Below are positions 15,752 to 24,562 of a stretch of 48,129 bases of DNA, in pieces. How positions within the stretch are numbered: position 1 is the first letter of the stretch; every line of letters starts with the position of its first letter. The stretch comes from Thermatribacter sp964570785 (GTDB lineage Bacteria; Atribacterota; Atribacteria; Atribacterales; Thermatribacteraceae). The position numbers and the translations under genes are program-made. The notes beneath the pieces were generated by a model that ran no database searches, was not told the DNA's origin, and saw only the letters and a list, made by a program, of their open reading frames with translations. The stretch covers positions 1 through 48,129 of the forward strand of contig CAZMZG010000006.1 of assembly GCA_964570785.1 (NCBI GenBank), read 5' to 3'.

Positions 15752-16746
15752 ATCCAGCAAGAATAGTCATCACTATTGGAGACCCGGCTGGCATTGGCCC
15801 GGAAATCGTGGTCAAAAGTCTTGCCAGATGGAACATTGATGCTCAACCTGTTGTGGTTGGTGACCGTTGGCTTCTCAAAAGGGCAGAGGAGCTGTGCGGT
15901 GTATCCCTACCATGGCAAGAGATTACCTCTGACAGCAGACCATCCGAAATCCAAACCAATCTTCCTTTGATAGTTGACCCTAAAATCCTTCCTCAAGATT
16001 TTTCTTCCTGGGGTAAAGTCTCCCCAGAGGGGGGCAGAGCTTCTTTCGAGTATCTGCGGACAGCCGTGGAACTAATCAAACAGGGCGAAGCTCGAGCTCT
16101 GGTAACCGCTCCTCTCAATAAAGAAGCACTGCACGCAGCCAAAGTGCCCTTTATAGGTCATACCGAAATTCTTAAGGAGCTAACTGCCTCTCAAGAAGCT
16201 TTTACCATGTTTCAAACTGACAGCTTGAGGGTTTTCTTTTTCACCCGCCATTTACCCCTCGTTGAAGCAATTCAAAAAATAACCAGAAATGGTTTGTTCT
16301 CCTTCTTGAAAAAGATGAACGCCTACCTACGAAAACTGGGTATAAGCAACCCCCGTATCGCCGTAGCCGCTCTTAATCCTCATGCTGGAGAAGGAGGACT
16401 TCTCGGTAAAGAGGAACTGGAAATCATCAGCCCTGCCATTAGAGAAGCTCAAAAAGCAGGTATTAATGCCAAAGGACCCTTCCCTGCAGATTCTGTCTTC
16501 TTTTTTGCCCGGCAGGGCTCTCACGATGCGGTTCTTTCCCTATACCACGACCAAGGTCACATTGCTACCAAATGCATCAATTTCTTCAAAACGGTGAGTG
16601 TTACCCTGGGGCTTCCTTTCATAAGGACTTCTCCAGATCATGGCACCGCCTATGATATAGCCTGGTCAGGCAAAGCCAACCCGGAAAGTATGCATGAAGC
16701 TTGCCAGATAGCCGCTCAATATGCGAAAACTTATCGTCCCCTTTGA
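15748..16746 (+). CDS. pdxA: 4-hydroxythreonine-4-phosphate dehydrogenase family protein
   Basis: 332 residues, the PdxA length. It starts IVITIGDPAGIGPEI, the family signature. Metal-binding histidines appear in PFIGHTEIL, ALNPHAGEGG and YHDQGHIATK, and the C-terminal FIRTSPDHGTAYDIA motif is intact. In the DXP-dependent vitamin B6 route PdxA oxidises 4-phosphohydroxy-threonine; related PdxA2 enzymes oxidise four-carbon sugar-acid phosphates instead. No other pdx gene is visible here, so either role is open. It overlaps the aminotransferase by 4 bases and the convergent glgB end by 16 bases. Confidence 0.9.
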   Translation: MNPARIVITIGDPAGIGPEIVVKSLARWNIDAQPVVVGDRWLLKRAEELCGVSLPWQEITSDSRPSEIQTNLPLIVDPKILPQDFSSWGKVSPEGGRASFEYLRTAVELIKQGEARALVTAPLNKEALHAAKVPFIGHTEILKELTASQEAFTMFQTDSLRVFFFTRHLPLVEAIQKITRNGLFSFLKKMNAYLRKLGISNPRIAVAALNPHAGEGGLLGKEELEIISPAIREAQKAGINAKGPFPADSVFFFARQGSHDAVLSLYHDQGHIATKCINFFKTVSVTLGLPFIRTSPDHGTAYDIAWSGKANPESMHEACQIAAQYAKTYRPL

Positions 16747-18959
16747 AGGTCGGGTTTCAGGATGAGTCCACCGAGTGGTGGCAGGGCCAGCTCAATTGAG
16801 TAGGGGAACCCGTGCCTGGGTTCCCCTGAAGCTTCTATCCCTCCCCAGTTACCCAAGTTACTTCCCCCGTATATTTCGGAATCACTGTTCAAAACTTCCC
16901 GGTAAAATCCTGGAAAGGGCACTCCAATACGGTAACGAAAGCGAGGAACCGGGGTAAAGTTGCAAACGAAAACCAGGCACTCCTCATCATTCTTTCCAAA
17001 CCTTAAAAAAGAGATAACCGATTGCTCTACATCGCTACAATCTATCCAGCGAAAACTCTGGGGGGAAGTGTCGTTTTCCCAGAGCGCCCTTTCCCGACGA
17101 TAAAGCATCTGCAAATCTCGAACCAGGCGCTGAAAAGCACGGTGATTCTTGTCTTTTAGGAGAAACCAGTCCAGCTCTCCATCGTGGTTCCATTCCCGCC
17201 ACTGTGCAAAATCGTTTCCCATGAAAAGCAGCTTTTTTCCAGGATAGCCAAACATGGCTACCATGGCCAGGCGCAGATTGGCAAACTTCTGCCAGGTATC
17301 TCCAGGCATCTTGTTGATCAGGCTGCCCTTGCCATGCACTACTTCATCATGGGAAAGAGGCAAGATGAAATTCTCCGAAAAAGCGTACACAATGGGAAAG
17401 GTCAAATTCTGGTGATGATACTTCCTGTAGACGGGGTCTTTGCTCATGTAGGTTAAAAAATCGTTCATCCATCCCATATTCCACTTAAAAAGGAAACCCA
17501 GTCCTCCTGCCTCAGGAGGAAGGGTTACTCCTGGCCAGGCTGTAGATTCTTCAGCAGCAGTGAAAACTCCCGGAAACCACTGGTAAACTACCCGGTTACA
17601 GGTACGCAGGAAATCCACAGCTTCCAGGTTTTCTTTGCCACCAAAAACGTTGGGAACCCACTCTCCAGGTCCCCTGCCATAATCAAGGTAAAGCATGGAA
17701 GCTACCGCATCTACTCTTAAGGCATCAATGTGGTACTCCTGAAGCCAGAAAACAGCGTTGGAAATCAGAAAACTGCGTACCTCCTCTCGGGCATAGTCGA
17801 AAACCAGACTGCCCCAGTGAGGGTGTTCTGCCTTGCGAGGATCAGGGTACTCAAAAAGAGGCGTGCCGTCGAAACGGGCCAATCCATGAGCGTCTTTCGG
17901 AAAGTGGGCCACCACCCAGTCCAGAATTACTCCTATCCTGTGGCGATGACAGTAATCAACAAAGTACTTGAAATCCTCTGGCTTTCCATAGCGGCTGGTG
18001 GGAGCAAAATAACCGGTCACATGATAACCCCAGGAACCATCAAAGGGGTGTTCAGCAACAGGTAAAAGTTCTATGTGGGTGTAGCCCATCTTCTCTACAT
18101 AGTTCACCAAAAGATGAGCCAACTCGCGATAATTCAAGAAACCACCATCCTGGTTTCTTTTCCAGGAACCAAGGTGAACTTCATATATGCTGACAGGTTC
18201 CTCAAGAAGGTTCCTGGACTTTCTGCGCTCCACCCAGTCCTGATCGGAAAAGGAAAACTTGCCCTCCTTGCGGTAAAGAACCGAAGCCGTCCTGGGGCGC
18301 AGTTCACTGGCAAATGCAAAAGGGTCCGCCTTGAGTAGGAGATGCCCCTCCTTAGCACGAACTTCGAACTTGTATTTTTCGCTCTCCTGCACTCCGGGAA
18401 TGAATATTTCCCATATTCCGGAAAGTTTGACGTTCTGCATCTGATGAACCCGTCCATCCCAGCGGTTGAAATCACCAACCACGCTCACTCGCAAGGCATT
18501 GGGCGCCCAGACCCTGAAACAAACCCCTTCAACACCTCTGCGCTCTTCAAAATGCGCTCCCATAAAGTTAAAAGCCTGGTAATGCGTTCCTTCTTTGAAA
18601 AGATATATATCCAGGTCGGAAAGCAAAGGTTCAAAAGAGTAAGCGTCAGCCGTCAGACATTCCCCCCAGTCGGTTTCTATCCGCAACAGGTAATTGACTG
18701 GCGCCGAGAGAGGCAAGAAAGCCTCAAACAGACCCTCAGCATGTATCCTACGCAGGGGCCAGTTCTTCTTCTCTTCCCCTAACACAACCCACACTTTTTG
18801 AGCATAGGGTAAAAAAGCACGCACCACAACTCCATTTTCCTCAAGGAGATGCATCCCCAGCACCGCAAAAAGGTTTTCGTGCTCGCCCCGGCAGATTTTT
18901 TCCACCTCCTGCGGAGGAAGAGAGAAGCAGGACTCACTGGTAGAGTCGTAATTTTTCAT
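16731..18959 (-). CDS. glgB: 1,4-alpha-glucan branching enzyme
   Basis: 742 residues, GH13 branching enzyme that moves oligoglucan chains to alpha-1,6 positions in glycogen. An N-terminal extra CBM48-like module (about 20-110) is followed by a second CBM48 (about 130-220, VCFRVWAPNALRVSVVGDFN), then the TIM barrel. Catalytic residues by counting: nucleophile Asp417 in LRVDAVASMLY and acid Glu470 in AAEESTAWPGV, each twelve above the E. coli numbers, plus the LSHDEVVHG aspartate. Start overlaps the exonuclease stop by 26 bases, so these two minus-strand genes form an operon. Confidence 0.96.
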   Translation of the reverse strand: MKNYDSTSESCFSLPPQEVEKICRGEHENLFAVLGMHLLEENGVVVRAFLPYAQKVWVVLGEEKKNWPLRRIHAEGLFEAFLPLSAPVNYLLRIETDWGECLTADAYSFEPLLSDLDIYLFKEGTHYQAFNFMGAHFEERRGVEGVCFRVWAPNALRVSVVGDFNRWDGRVHQMQNVKLSGIWEIFIPGVQESEKYKFEVRAKEGHLLLKADPFAFASELRPRTASVLYRKEGKFSFSDQDWVERRKSRNLLEEPVSIYEVHLGSWKRNQDGGFLNYRELAHLLVNYVEKMGYTHIELLPVAEHPFDGSWGYHVTGYFAPTSRYGKPEDFKYFVDYCHRHRIGVILDWVVAHFPKDAHGLARFDGTPLFEYPDPRKAEHPHWGSLVFDYAREEVRSFLISNAVFWLQEYHIDALRVDAVASMLYLDYGRGPGEWVPNVFGGKENLEAVDFLRTCNRVVYQWFPGVFTAAEESTAWPGVTLPPEAGGLGFLFKWNMGWMNDFLTYMSKDPVYRKYHHQNLTFPIVYAFSENFILPLSHDEVVHGKGSLINKMPGDTWQKFANLRLAMVAMFGYPGKKLLFMGNDFAQWREWNHDGELDWFLLKDKNHRAFQRLVRDLQMLYRRERALWENDTSPQSFRWIDCSDVEQSVISFLRFGKNDEECLVFVCNFTPVPRFRYRIGVPFPGFYREVLNSDSEIYGGSNLGNWGGIEASGEPRHGFPYSIELALPPLGGLILKPDLQRGR

Positions 18960-19779
18960 AAGTTACCTCCCGTATCACCTCGGGGTACACCCGGTAAGGC
19001 AAAGCGAGCCGCAGTGGCTTTTCAGAAAGGAGTGGAAAGGGGAAAGCGTGCAAGCTAACCTTCTGGTTATAGGCAAAAATCATCAGTCTCTCCAGGTTAA
19101 TGGTATCGGCAACGTTATAGGCAAGCAGAGTTTCCAGGGCTTCAGGACATCCCTCAAGGTATTTCTGCCAGAGCAGAACTGCCTCAAAGCCACCTATTCC
19201 CCGCAGGGGACCCCGGTCTATCCCTATCAGGCGCTCACAAGCCTTGAGGCCTCCCTGCAAACCCAGGCTTTTCAGTACAAAGCGAAGATCGATGTGTACC
19301 TGGTGAAGCTCAATTCCAAAAAAGCGCTCTATGAAGGGAATATCAAAAGACTTACCATTAAAGGTAATCAAAACCTTGTAACTACGTAAATCATTAGCCA
19401 GCTCTTCAAGATTTATCCCGAAAACGTAGGTTTTTACCCTTTTTCCATCGTAAAGAGTTGCCACGGTAATATAGGCTTCAGCGCCCATTCCCGTGGTTTC
19501 AATATCCAAAAATGCAGTAAGATGTTTAAACTGGGGGAAAATTCTCCAGCGGTTAAAATTACCCAGTAAGCGATCAAAAAAAGTCACGTCTTCTTTCTCG
19601 TATTTTTCAAAAGAACGCACCAGATACGCATACGCCCTGCGGGAAAGAGGAGAGGGGAGTACCTGTAAAAAGGCCGGATCCTGCAGGGCATCCTGCCAAG
19701 AGAGGATACCCAGTTCCCATATTTTGCGCTCCTTTTTCTCGCCTATTCCTGGTATGTGGCAGAAAGTTTGCAAAAGCAT
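18934..19779 (-). CDS. YprB-type RNase H-like 3'-5' exonuclease domain protein
   Basis: 281 residues from ATG 19779 (GTG 19788 also possible, but it sits too close to the AAAAGAG ribosome site). Residues 5-60 form a helix-hairpin-helix-like segment (FCHIPGIGEKKERKIWELGI). The DEDD exonuclease motifs follow: FLDIETTG (Asp, Glu), FNGKSFDIPF (Asp) and YNVADTINLERL (Asp). This matches the YprB_RNaseH-like family, predicted nucleases of unknown substrate, often with TPR tails in Bacillus. Upstream gene of the glgB operon, divergent from the phosphofructokinase. Enzymatic activity is inferred from intact acidic residues. Confidence 0.8.
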   Translation of the reverse strand: MLLQTFCHIPGIGEKKERKIWELGILSWQDALQDPAFLQVLPSPLSRRAYAYLVRSFEKYEKEDVTFFDRLLGNFNRWRIFPQFKHLTAFLDIETTGMGAEAYITVATLYDGKRVKTYVFGINLEELANDLRSYKVLITFNGKSFDIPFIERFFGIELHQVHIDLRFVLKSLGLQGGLKACERLIGIDRGPLRGIGGFEAVLLWQKYLEGCPEALETLLAYNVADTINLERLMIFAYNQKVSLHAFPFPLLSEKPLRLALPYRVYPEVIREVTYEKLRLYQ

Positions 19780-19831
19780 TGTATTCACGCTCTTTTCAGG
19801 TTAAGTCTCGCCATAACAGCTTTTTAATATT

Positions 19832-19859
19832 TTGCCAGATATCCAAAATATTGTAAAAT
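19832..19859 (+). promoter_or_regulatory. Promoter of the phosphofructokinase operon
   Basis: TTGCCA (19832-19837), 16-base spacer, TAAAAT (19854-19859), 54 bases before the TTG start. Confidence 0.55.
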
Positions 19860-19913
19860 AAACGGCGGCAGTTAACTCGCCACACCTTGTACTTCAAAGA
19901 GGAGGTACTCATT

Positions 19914-21002
19914 TTGCAAATAAAAAGAATAGGAGTTCTGAGCGCTGGCGGAGATTGTCCGGGCATCAATGCAGTCATTCATGCCGTGGTCAAAAAAGCT
20001 ATACTCGACCATACTCTTGAAGTCATAGGCTTTCTGGATGGATTTCAGGGCATGGTGGAGAAAAAGTGGAGAAAACTGGAATACAACGACGTGTCAGGAA
20101 TCATGCCTCTGGGAGGCACCATTCTGGGCACTTCCAACAAAGCCAACCCTTTTCGTTATCCAGTATGGGAAAATGGTAAGTTGCGCTTTGAAGACCGCTC
20201 TGAACAGGTCATCGAAACCTACCGGGAAACAGGTATTGATGCTCTAATTTGCATAGGAGGGGATGGCACCTTTCATATCACCCAGCGCTTTTTTGAAAAA
20301 GGATTAAACGTGGTTGGAGTTCCCAAAACCATTGATAATGACTTAAACGGCACTGATCTCACTTTTGGCTTTGACTCAGCAGTGAGCGTGGCTACCGAAG
20401 CCATTGACCGCATTCACACTACTGCTCAATCCCACCACCGGGCTATGGTAATTGAGGTGATGGGAAGATATGCAGGCTGGATAGCCCTGGAAAGCGGAAT
20501 TGCCGGAGGCGGAGACGTTATCCTTATCCCGGAAATTCCCTTTGATATGGAAGGAGTATGCCGTTTTATCCAGAAAAGAGTTGCTGCCGGCAAAAGGTTC
20601 AGCATCGTCGTGGTGGCCGAAGGAGCAAAACCCAGGGGTGGAGATTACGTAATCCAGAAAAAAGTTGCTGAAAGCTATGACCAAATACGCCTGGGGGGGA
20701 TCAGCTATCTGGTGGGACGGGAGATTGAATCTCGTACTGACATAGAAAGCCGGGTAGTAATTCTGGGGCATTTGCAAAGAGGAGGCTCGCCCACTGCTTT
20801 CGATCGCATACTGGCCACTCGTTTCGGAGCAGAGGCTGTAAAGCTGGTAGTTCAGGAAAAATTTGGTTATTTCCCAGCTCTGAGGGGGCAAGATATTGTC
20901 CCTGTGCCCATTAAAGAAGCTATTGCCTCTCTTAAAACCGTTCCCTTAAACCACCCCCTGCTCGACGTAGCAAGATCCATGGGTACCTATCTTGGCGATT
21001 AG
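19914..21002 (+). CDS. pfkA: 6-phosphofructokinase, group III (mixed-signature) type
   Basis: 362 residues. The TTG at 19914 is chosen because GAGGAGGT lies 8 bases upstream and IKRIGVLSAGGDCPGIN then starts correctly. The enzyme phosphorylates fructose 6-phosphate in glycolysis. GGDGT (115-119) keeps the glycine typical of ATP-dependent enzymes at the position equal to E. coli Gly104, but PKTIDND (137-143) has lysine at the Gly124 position, as in pyrophosphate-dependent enzymes. This combination is the group III ATP-PFK pattern known from actinomycetes. Catalytic Asp is Asp141. First gene of an operon with the phosphatase and sirtuin. Confidence 0.93.
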   Translation: MQIKRIGVLSAGGDCPGINAVIHAVVKKAILDHTLEVIGFLDGFQGMVEKKWRKLEYNDVSGIMPLGGTILGTSNKANPFRYPVWENGKLRFEDRSEQVIETYRETGIDALICIGGDGTFHITQRFFEKGLNVVGVPKTIDNDLNGTDLTFGFDSAVSVATEAIDRIHTTAQSHHRAMVIEVMGRYAGWIALESGIAGGGDVILIPEIPFDMEGVCRFIQKRVAAGKRFSIVVVAEGAKPRGGDYVIQKKVAESYDQIRLGGISYLVGREIESRTDIESRVVILGHLQRGGSPTAFDRILATRFGAEAVKLVVQEKFGYFPALRGQDIVPVPIKEAIASLKTVPLNHPLLDVARSMGTYLGD

Positions 21003-21016
21003 AAAGGAGAAGTGCG

Positions 21017-21814
21017 ATGCTTGAGGAACGCCTGAAAGTAGCGCTTGAAATTGCACAACGTGCAGGTGAATATGCTCTGCAAAACCAGAAACGTATCACC
21101 AGCGTGGATGAAAAAAAGAGGGACACCGACCTGGTTACCAATGTGGACCGGGAAGTCCAGGAGTTAATCACCGAGGAACTCAAAAGCCACTTTCCCCAAG
21201 ATACAGTATGGGGAGAAGAGAGTGGCTATCCTTTGAAAGATTTTTCCTCAACCTGGGTTATTGACCCCATAGACGGAACGGCAAACTTCATGCACAAAAT
21301 TCCCTTCTTCTCAGTATCCATTGCCTATTTTGAGAAGAGCTCACCCGTGATAGGGGTTATTTTTGCTCCTAATTTTAAGGAATCTTTCTACGCCTGTCGG
21401 GGCAAGGGAGCTTTTCTGAACGAGGAACCGATAACTGTATCCGAAGTAAAAAACCTTAACCGGGCCATCTTCGGTACCGGCCTTCCTCACTCCGAAGGAG
21501 CCTGGAAAAGGATCATGTCTTTATACGCTTCTCTTCTTCCCAGGTGCCAGGCCATTCGCTCTCTGGGAAGTGCTGCCCTGGGAGTTGCTTACGTGGCCTG
21601 TGGGCGCATGGAGGGCTATTTCCAGGCCGACCTTTCTTTCTACGACATTGCTGCTGGAATCTGCATTGCGCGGGAAGCCGGCGCATTAATTTTCGACCTT
21701 TCTGGAAACCCCTGGAGTGCTGAAAGCCACTCCTTGCTTGTGCTCAGCAAAAACCTGTCCGAAGCAAGCAGGACCTTTATCACCAGATATCTTGCAGAAG
21801 GTGAGGCTTCTTGA
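21017..21814 (+). CDS. Inositol monophosphatase family protein
   Basis: 265 residues, lithium-sensitive metal-dependent sugar phosphatase family. Metal ligands are intact: Glu67-Glu68 in WGEESGYP, Asp83 and Asp86 in DPIDGTANF, and the late YDIAAGICIAREAGA motif (family WD in place of YD here). Members hydrolyse inositol 1-phosphate, fructose 1,6-bisphosphate or 3'-phosphoadenosine phosphate; placed directly behind a phosphofructokinase, a fructose-1,6-bisphosphatase role is worth considering. ATG follows AAAGGAGAAG. Its stop overlaps the sirtuin TTG start by 4 bases. Confidence 0.9.
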   Translation: MLEERLKVALEIAQRAGEYALQNQKRITSVDEKKRDTDLVTNVDREVQELITEELKSHFPQDTVWGEESGYPLKDFSSTWVIDPIDGTANFMHKIPFFSVSIAYFEKSSPVIGVIFAPNFKESFYACRGKGAFLNEEPITVSEVKNLNRAIFGTGLPHSEGAWKRIMSLYASLLPRCQAIRSLGSAALGVAYVACGRMEGYFQADLSFYDIAAGICIAREAGALIFDLSGNPWSAESHSLLVLSKNLSEASRTFITRYLAEGEAS

Positions 21815-22560
21815 AAGACTTACTGAAAAAAGCTGCCGAGTTAATTGTAAGCGAAAAACCCTGGGTAGTGCTTACTGGAGCGGGAATCTCTACTGAAAGC
21901 GGAATTCCCGACTTCAGAACCAAGAACACCGGTCTCTGGGAACAGTATGACCCCATGTGGGTGCTTTCTACTGATGCTTTGCTCAGGCGTCCAGAAGTTT
22001 TTTACGGAACCGGGCTGCGCATTCTCATGCGTTTTGAAAACACTCGCCCCAACCCCGCCCACCAGGTACTTGCTGAATGGGAAAAAAGAGGACTGGTTGA
22101 AGCAGTGATCACCCAGAATATCGACAGCCTGCACCAGAAAGCTGGCTCCCAAAAAGTGCTTGAAATACACGGTCATCTGCGCAGCGCCCACTGCATGAGC
22201 TGTGGGAACAGTTACTCTATGCAAGAAGTGGAAAGCAAGGTTCAAAGTGGAGAAATACCACCCCGCTGTTCCTGCGGAGGCCAGATCCGGCCTGATGTGG
22301 TGCTTTTTGGAGACCTACTTCCTCCCGACTTTGAAAAAGCACAAGCACTGGCCCGCAAACTTCCCGTGATCGTAGTCGGCTCCAGCCTGACCGTATCACC
22401 AGCCAACCTCCTCCCCCGCTATGCCAGAAAGCTCATCATCATCAACCTGGAAAGCACCCCTTATGACCAGCACGCAGAAATCGCTCTTCACGGTAAAGCT
22501 GGGGAAATACTTGTCGCACTGGATACAGAAATCAAAAAGCTAACTGGCCTTACTCAGTGA
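21811..22560 (+). CDS. cobB: NAD-dependent protein deacylase (sirtuin)
   Basis: 249 residues, Sir2 family. Motifs in order: GAGISTESGIPDFR (23-36) for NAD binding, ITQNIDSLHQKAG, the catalytic histidine in LEIHGHLRS, a zinc site made of CMSC and the tighter RCSC pair, then RPDVVLFGD and VVGSSLTVSPA. It removes acyl groups from lysine using NAD. The Tyr/Arg pair of desuccinylase-type sirtuins is not evident. The TTG start is inside the end of the upstream phosphatase gene (TTGA overlap), so it is translated in the same operon. Its 3' end overlaps the convergent permease by 7 bases. Confidence 0.94.
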   Translation: MKDLLKKAAELIVSEKPWVVLTGAGISTESGIPDFRTKNTGLWEQYDPMWVLSTDALLRRPEVFYGTGLRILMRFENTRPNPAHQVLAEWEKRGLVEAVITQNIDSLHQKAGSQKVLEIHGHLRSAHCMSCGNSYSMQEVESKVQSGEIPPRCSCGGQIRPDVVLFGDLLPPDFEKAQALARKLPVIVVGSSLTVSPANLLPRYARKLIIINLESTPYDQHAEIALHGKAGEILVALDTEIKKLTGLTQ

Positions 22561-23591
22561 GGAAAACTCTTGTGGCGGTAGTAGTTAAAAAGCTCCTTCA
22601 GGACTCCAGCTACCGGTATAGCCACGATAACCCCCAGGGCACCATAAAGCTTGCCCCCCACAATTAGCGCAAACAAAACGGTGATGGGATGTAAGCCGGT
22701 TTCTTTGCCCAGAAACTTGGGTGTAATGGCCACCCCTTCTACCAGGTTTACTCCCGCAAAAAGCGCTACCACTCCCAGAACCAGAAATATGGACTTGGAA
22801 GCTGCAAAAACAAGCGCTGGAACCGCCCCAATTATTGGACCAAGGTAGGGAATGATGTCAGCAATTCCCGCTATTACCCCAATTACCAGGGGAAACTCAA
22901 TACCCATAAAGAAAAGGCCTACACCCACACATACACCCACAAAAAGGCAGGTCAAAAGCCTTCCCCTGATAAATCCCCCCACCACAGCGTCAATTTTGCG
23001 GAGCAAAAAAACGTATTCCTTGCGTCTTTCAACGGGGAAAAGGCTCAGCAAGGCACGGCGAATTTTTACCGCATCAATCATGAAATAATAGAGGATGAAG
23101 GGCGTGAGCACAAAACCTATAAAAATAACATTCATGAGAAAGGAAACCAGGTCAAAAATGTTTTTGATCAAACCAGTTAAATAAGATTGAAGGTTGGTAG
23201 TTAGATTGTGCAAAAAATCTTCCAGGGTTCTGGCAAGATTCAAACCTGGATAACGCTCGTCAATTACTCGGGCTATATCAATGATTTTGCCTGTGTACTC
23301 GGGAAGGTGTGCGGTTAATGCACGCACCTGAGAGATGGTCTCCGGAACGATCAAAAAAAACAAAAAAGCAAAAAAAGCAAGCAAAAGAAGAAAAATCAAA
23401 GCTACCGATATTTTCCAGGGTAAACCCCGCCGCTTCAAAAATCTGGCTGCAGGAGTAAGGGCATACGCAAGAATACCGGCCAGAGCAAAGGGTACCAGAA
23501 CGTTCCGCAAAAGGTAAACTAAGTATAATATGGCTACTGCTAATGCTAAATAATATGCTTTTCTGGCAAAATTCTCGGTACTTGCCGACAA
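22554..23591 (-). CDS. AI-2E/PerM family membrane transporter
   Basis: 345 residues from TTG 23591. A longer frame to TTG 23651 exists, but that TTG is part of a good -35 box (TTGGTT, then TAATAT), so transcription would start downstream of it. GGAAGGG precedes the chosen start. About seven membrane segments are seen with the family's pattern: two N-terminal helices (YYLALAVAILYLVYLLRNV), a large soluble linker (LPEYTGKIIDIARVID), and conserved PYLGPIIGAVPAL and the terminal GALGVIVAIPVAGVLKEL. Family members export small molecules or ions (AI-2, Na+/H+ in some); substrate unknown here. Confidence 0.88.
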   Translation of the reverse strand: MSASTENFARKAYYLALAVAILYLVYLLRNVLVPFALAGILAYALTPAARFLKRRGLPWKISVALIFLLLLAFFAFLFFLIVPETISQVRALTAHLPEYTGKIIDIARVIDERYPGLNLARTLEDFLHNLTTNLQSYLTGLIKNIFDLVSFLMNVIFIGFVLTPFILYYFMIDAVKIRRALLSLFPVERRKEYVFLLRKIDAVVGGFIRGRLLTCLFVGVCVGVGLFFMGIEFPLVIGVIAGIADIIPYLGPIIGAVPALVFAASKSIFLVLGVVALFAGVNLVEGVAITPKFLGKETGLHPITVLFALIVGGKLYGALGVIVAIPVAGVLKELFNYYRHKSFPH

Positions 23592-23596
23592 GGTTT

Positions 23597-23651
23597 TTGT
23601 TTCCCTTCCACCATCTGGTATAATATTAGCCCGGAGATTCAAAAAAACCAA
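23597..23651. promoter_or_regulatory. Interlocked divergent promoters
   Basis: Minus strand: TTGGTT (23651-23646), 17-base spacer, TAATAT (23628-23623). Plus strand: TTGTTT (23597-23602), 16-base spacer, extended TGGTATAAT (23616-23624). The -10 boxes share two bases, so initiation in one direction should exclude the other. Confidence 0.65.
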
Positions 23652-23661
23652 GAGAAAAAAG

Positions 23662-24381
23662 ATGCTTCAGAACAAAAAAGTTGTCGCTATAGTCCCAGCA
23701 TACAACGAAGCACCAAGGATTTCAAGGGTGCTCGATGTTCTTTGCAAGCTTTCTTTCATCGACCAGGTAGTGGTAGTCGATGATGGCTCTCATGACGCGA
23801 CCTGGAAAGTTGCTTCTGCTTATCCTGTGCTCTTCCTGCGTCATCCTAAGAACTTTGGCAAGGCAAAAGCTCTGGTAAATGCCATTAGAAAAGTTCCTGA
23901 TGCAGATATCTACCTTTTCATAGATGCAGACCTTATTAACCTTCGAGAAGAACACTTGCGTTCGCTGACCCTGCCCCTGGCTATTCATCCCTTCCTGGAT
24001 ATGACCATAGGCGTCTTTAAAGGAGGCAGAGAGTCGAGCGACCTTGCCCAAAAGCTCTTTCCCATCCTCAATGGCCAGCGCGCGGTAAAGGGAGAGTGGA
24101 TACGCAACCTGCCTGATTTTTCCTGGTGCCGCTTTGGAGTAGAAGTGTTTATAACCAGGTATGCGCGCCAGTTTGGGGGCAATATTGAAATGATACCTCT
24201 TTGGGGCATCAGCCATTACCACAAAGAAGAAAAGTACGGTCCCTTCCTGGGTTTATATCACCGTATAAAAATGTACCTTGAAATCCTCAAGACCTATCTT
24301 CTTTTTGAAAAAAAGATAAAAAAGGCTCCCAAAATAATCCCTGAAGTGGAAAAGGAGAGTGAAGAGTATGCCAGATTGTAA
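23662..24381 (+). CDS. Family 2 glycosyltransferase
   Basis: 239 residues, GT-A fold. VVAIVPAYNEAPRISRVLDVL opens the nucleotide-sugar domain, QVVVVDDGSHDAT is the first Asp motif, and LFIDADLINL carries the metal-binding Asp-x-Asp. No C-terminal membrane anchor is visible; the tail is basic and charged. Similar to dolichol-phosphate-mannose-synthase-like enzymes that make glycolipids or cell-surface glycans; donor and acceptor unknown. The ribosome site is weak (AAGAGA). It shares a divergent promoter region with the permease and overlaps the next small gene by 14 bases. Confidence 0.88.
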   Translation: MLQNKKVVAIVPAYNEAPRISRVLDVLCKLSFIDQVVVVDDGSHDATWKVASAYPVLFLRHPKNFGKAKALVNAIRKVPDADIYLFIDADLINLREEHLRSLTLPLAIHPFLDMTIGVFKGGRESSDLAQKLFPILNGQRAVKGEWIRNLPDFSWCRFGVEVFITRYARQFGGNIEMIPLWGISHYHKEEKYGPFLGLYHRIKMYLEILKTYLLFEKKIKKAPKIIPEVEKESEEYARL

Positions 24382-24562
24382 CCTCAAAGCCAACCTTGCC
24401 AAATGCCCCTGCTCCTATCCAGGCTGCCCTCGCAAGGGTAAATGCTGTGAATGTATCATGTACCATCGGGCTCACGGCGAACTTCCCGCTTGCTTTTTCC
24501 CGGAAGAGGTGGAAAGGACCTACGACCGTTCCATACAAAGGTTCATTGAAGTTTACTCTTAG
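24368..24562 (+). CDS. DUF6485-like cysteine-rich small protein
   Basis: 64 residues, starting at ATG 24368 with AAAAGGAGAG upstream. Eight cysteines (4, 13, 15, 20, 26, 27, 29, 42) are packed in the first two thirds, including CPCSYPGC and GKCCEC, followed by LPACFFPEEVERTYDRS. This pattern matches a small conserved family found in anaerobes that I know as DUF6485. The cysteines suggest zinc or iron-sulfur binding. The frame overlaps the glycosyltransferase end and shares one base (TAGTG) with the next GTG, so the three genes are translated as a unit. Function unknown. Confidence 0.82.
   Translation: MPDCNLKANLAKCPCSYPGCPRKGKCCECIMYHRAHGELPACFFPEEVERTYDRSIQRFIEVYS

Noticed and set aside
23592..23651. 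Longer start (TTG 23651) for the AI-2E family permease
   Set aside because: That TTG belongs to a good -35 box; the transcript would begin downstream.
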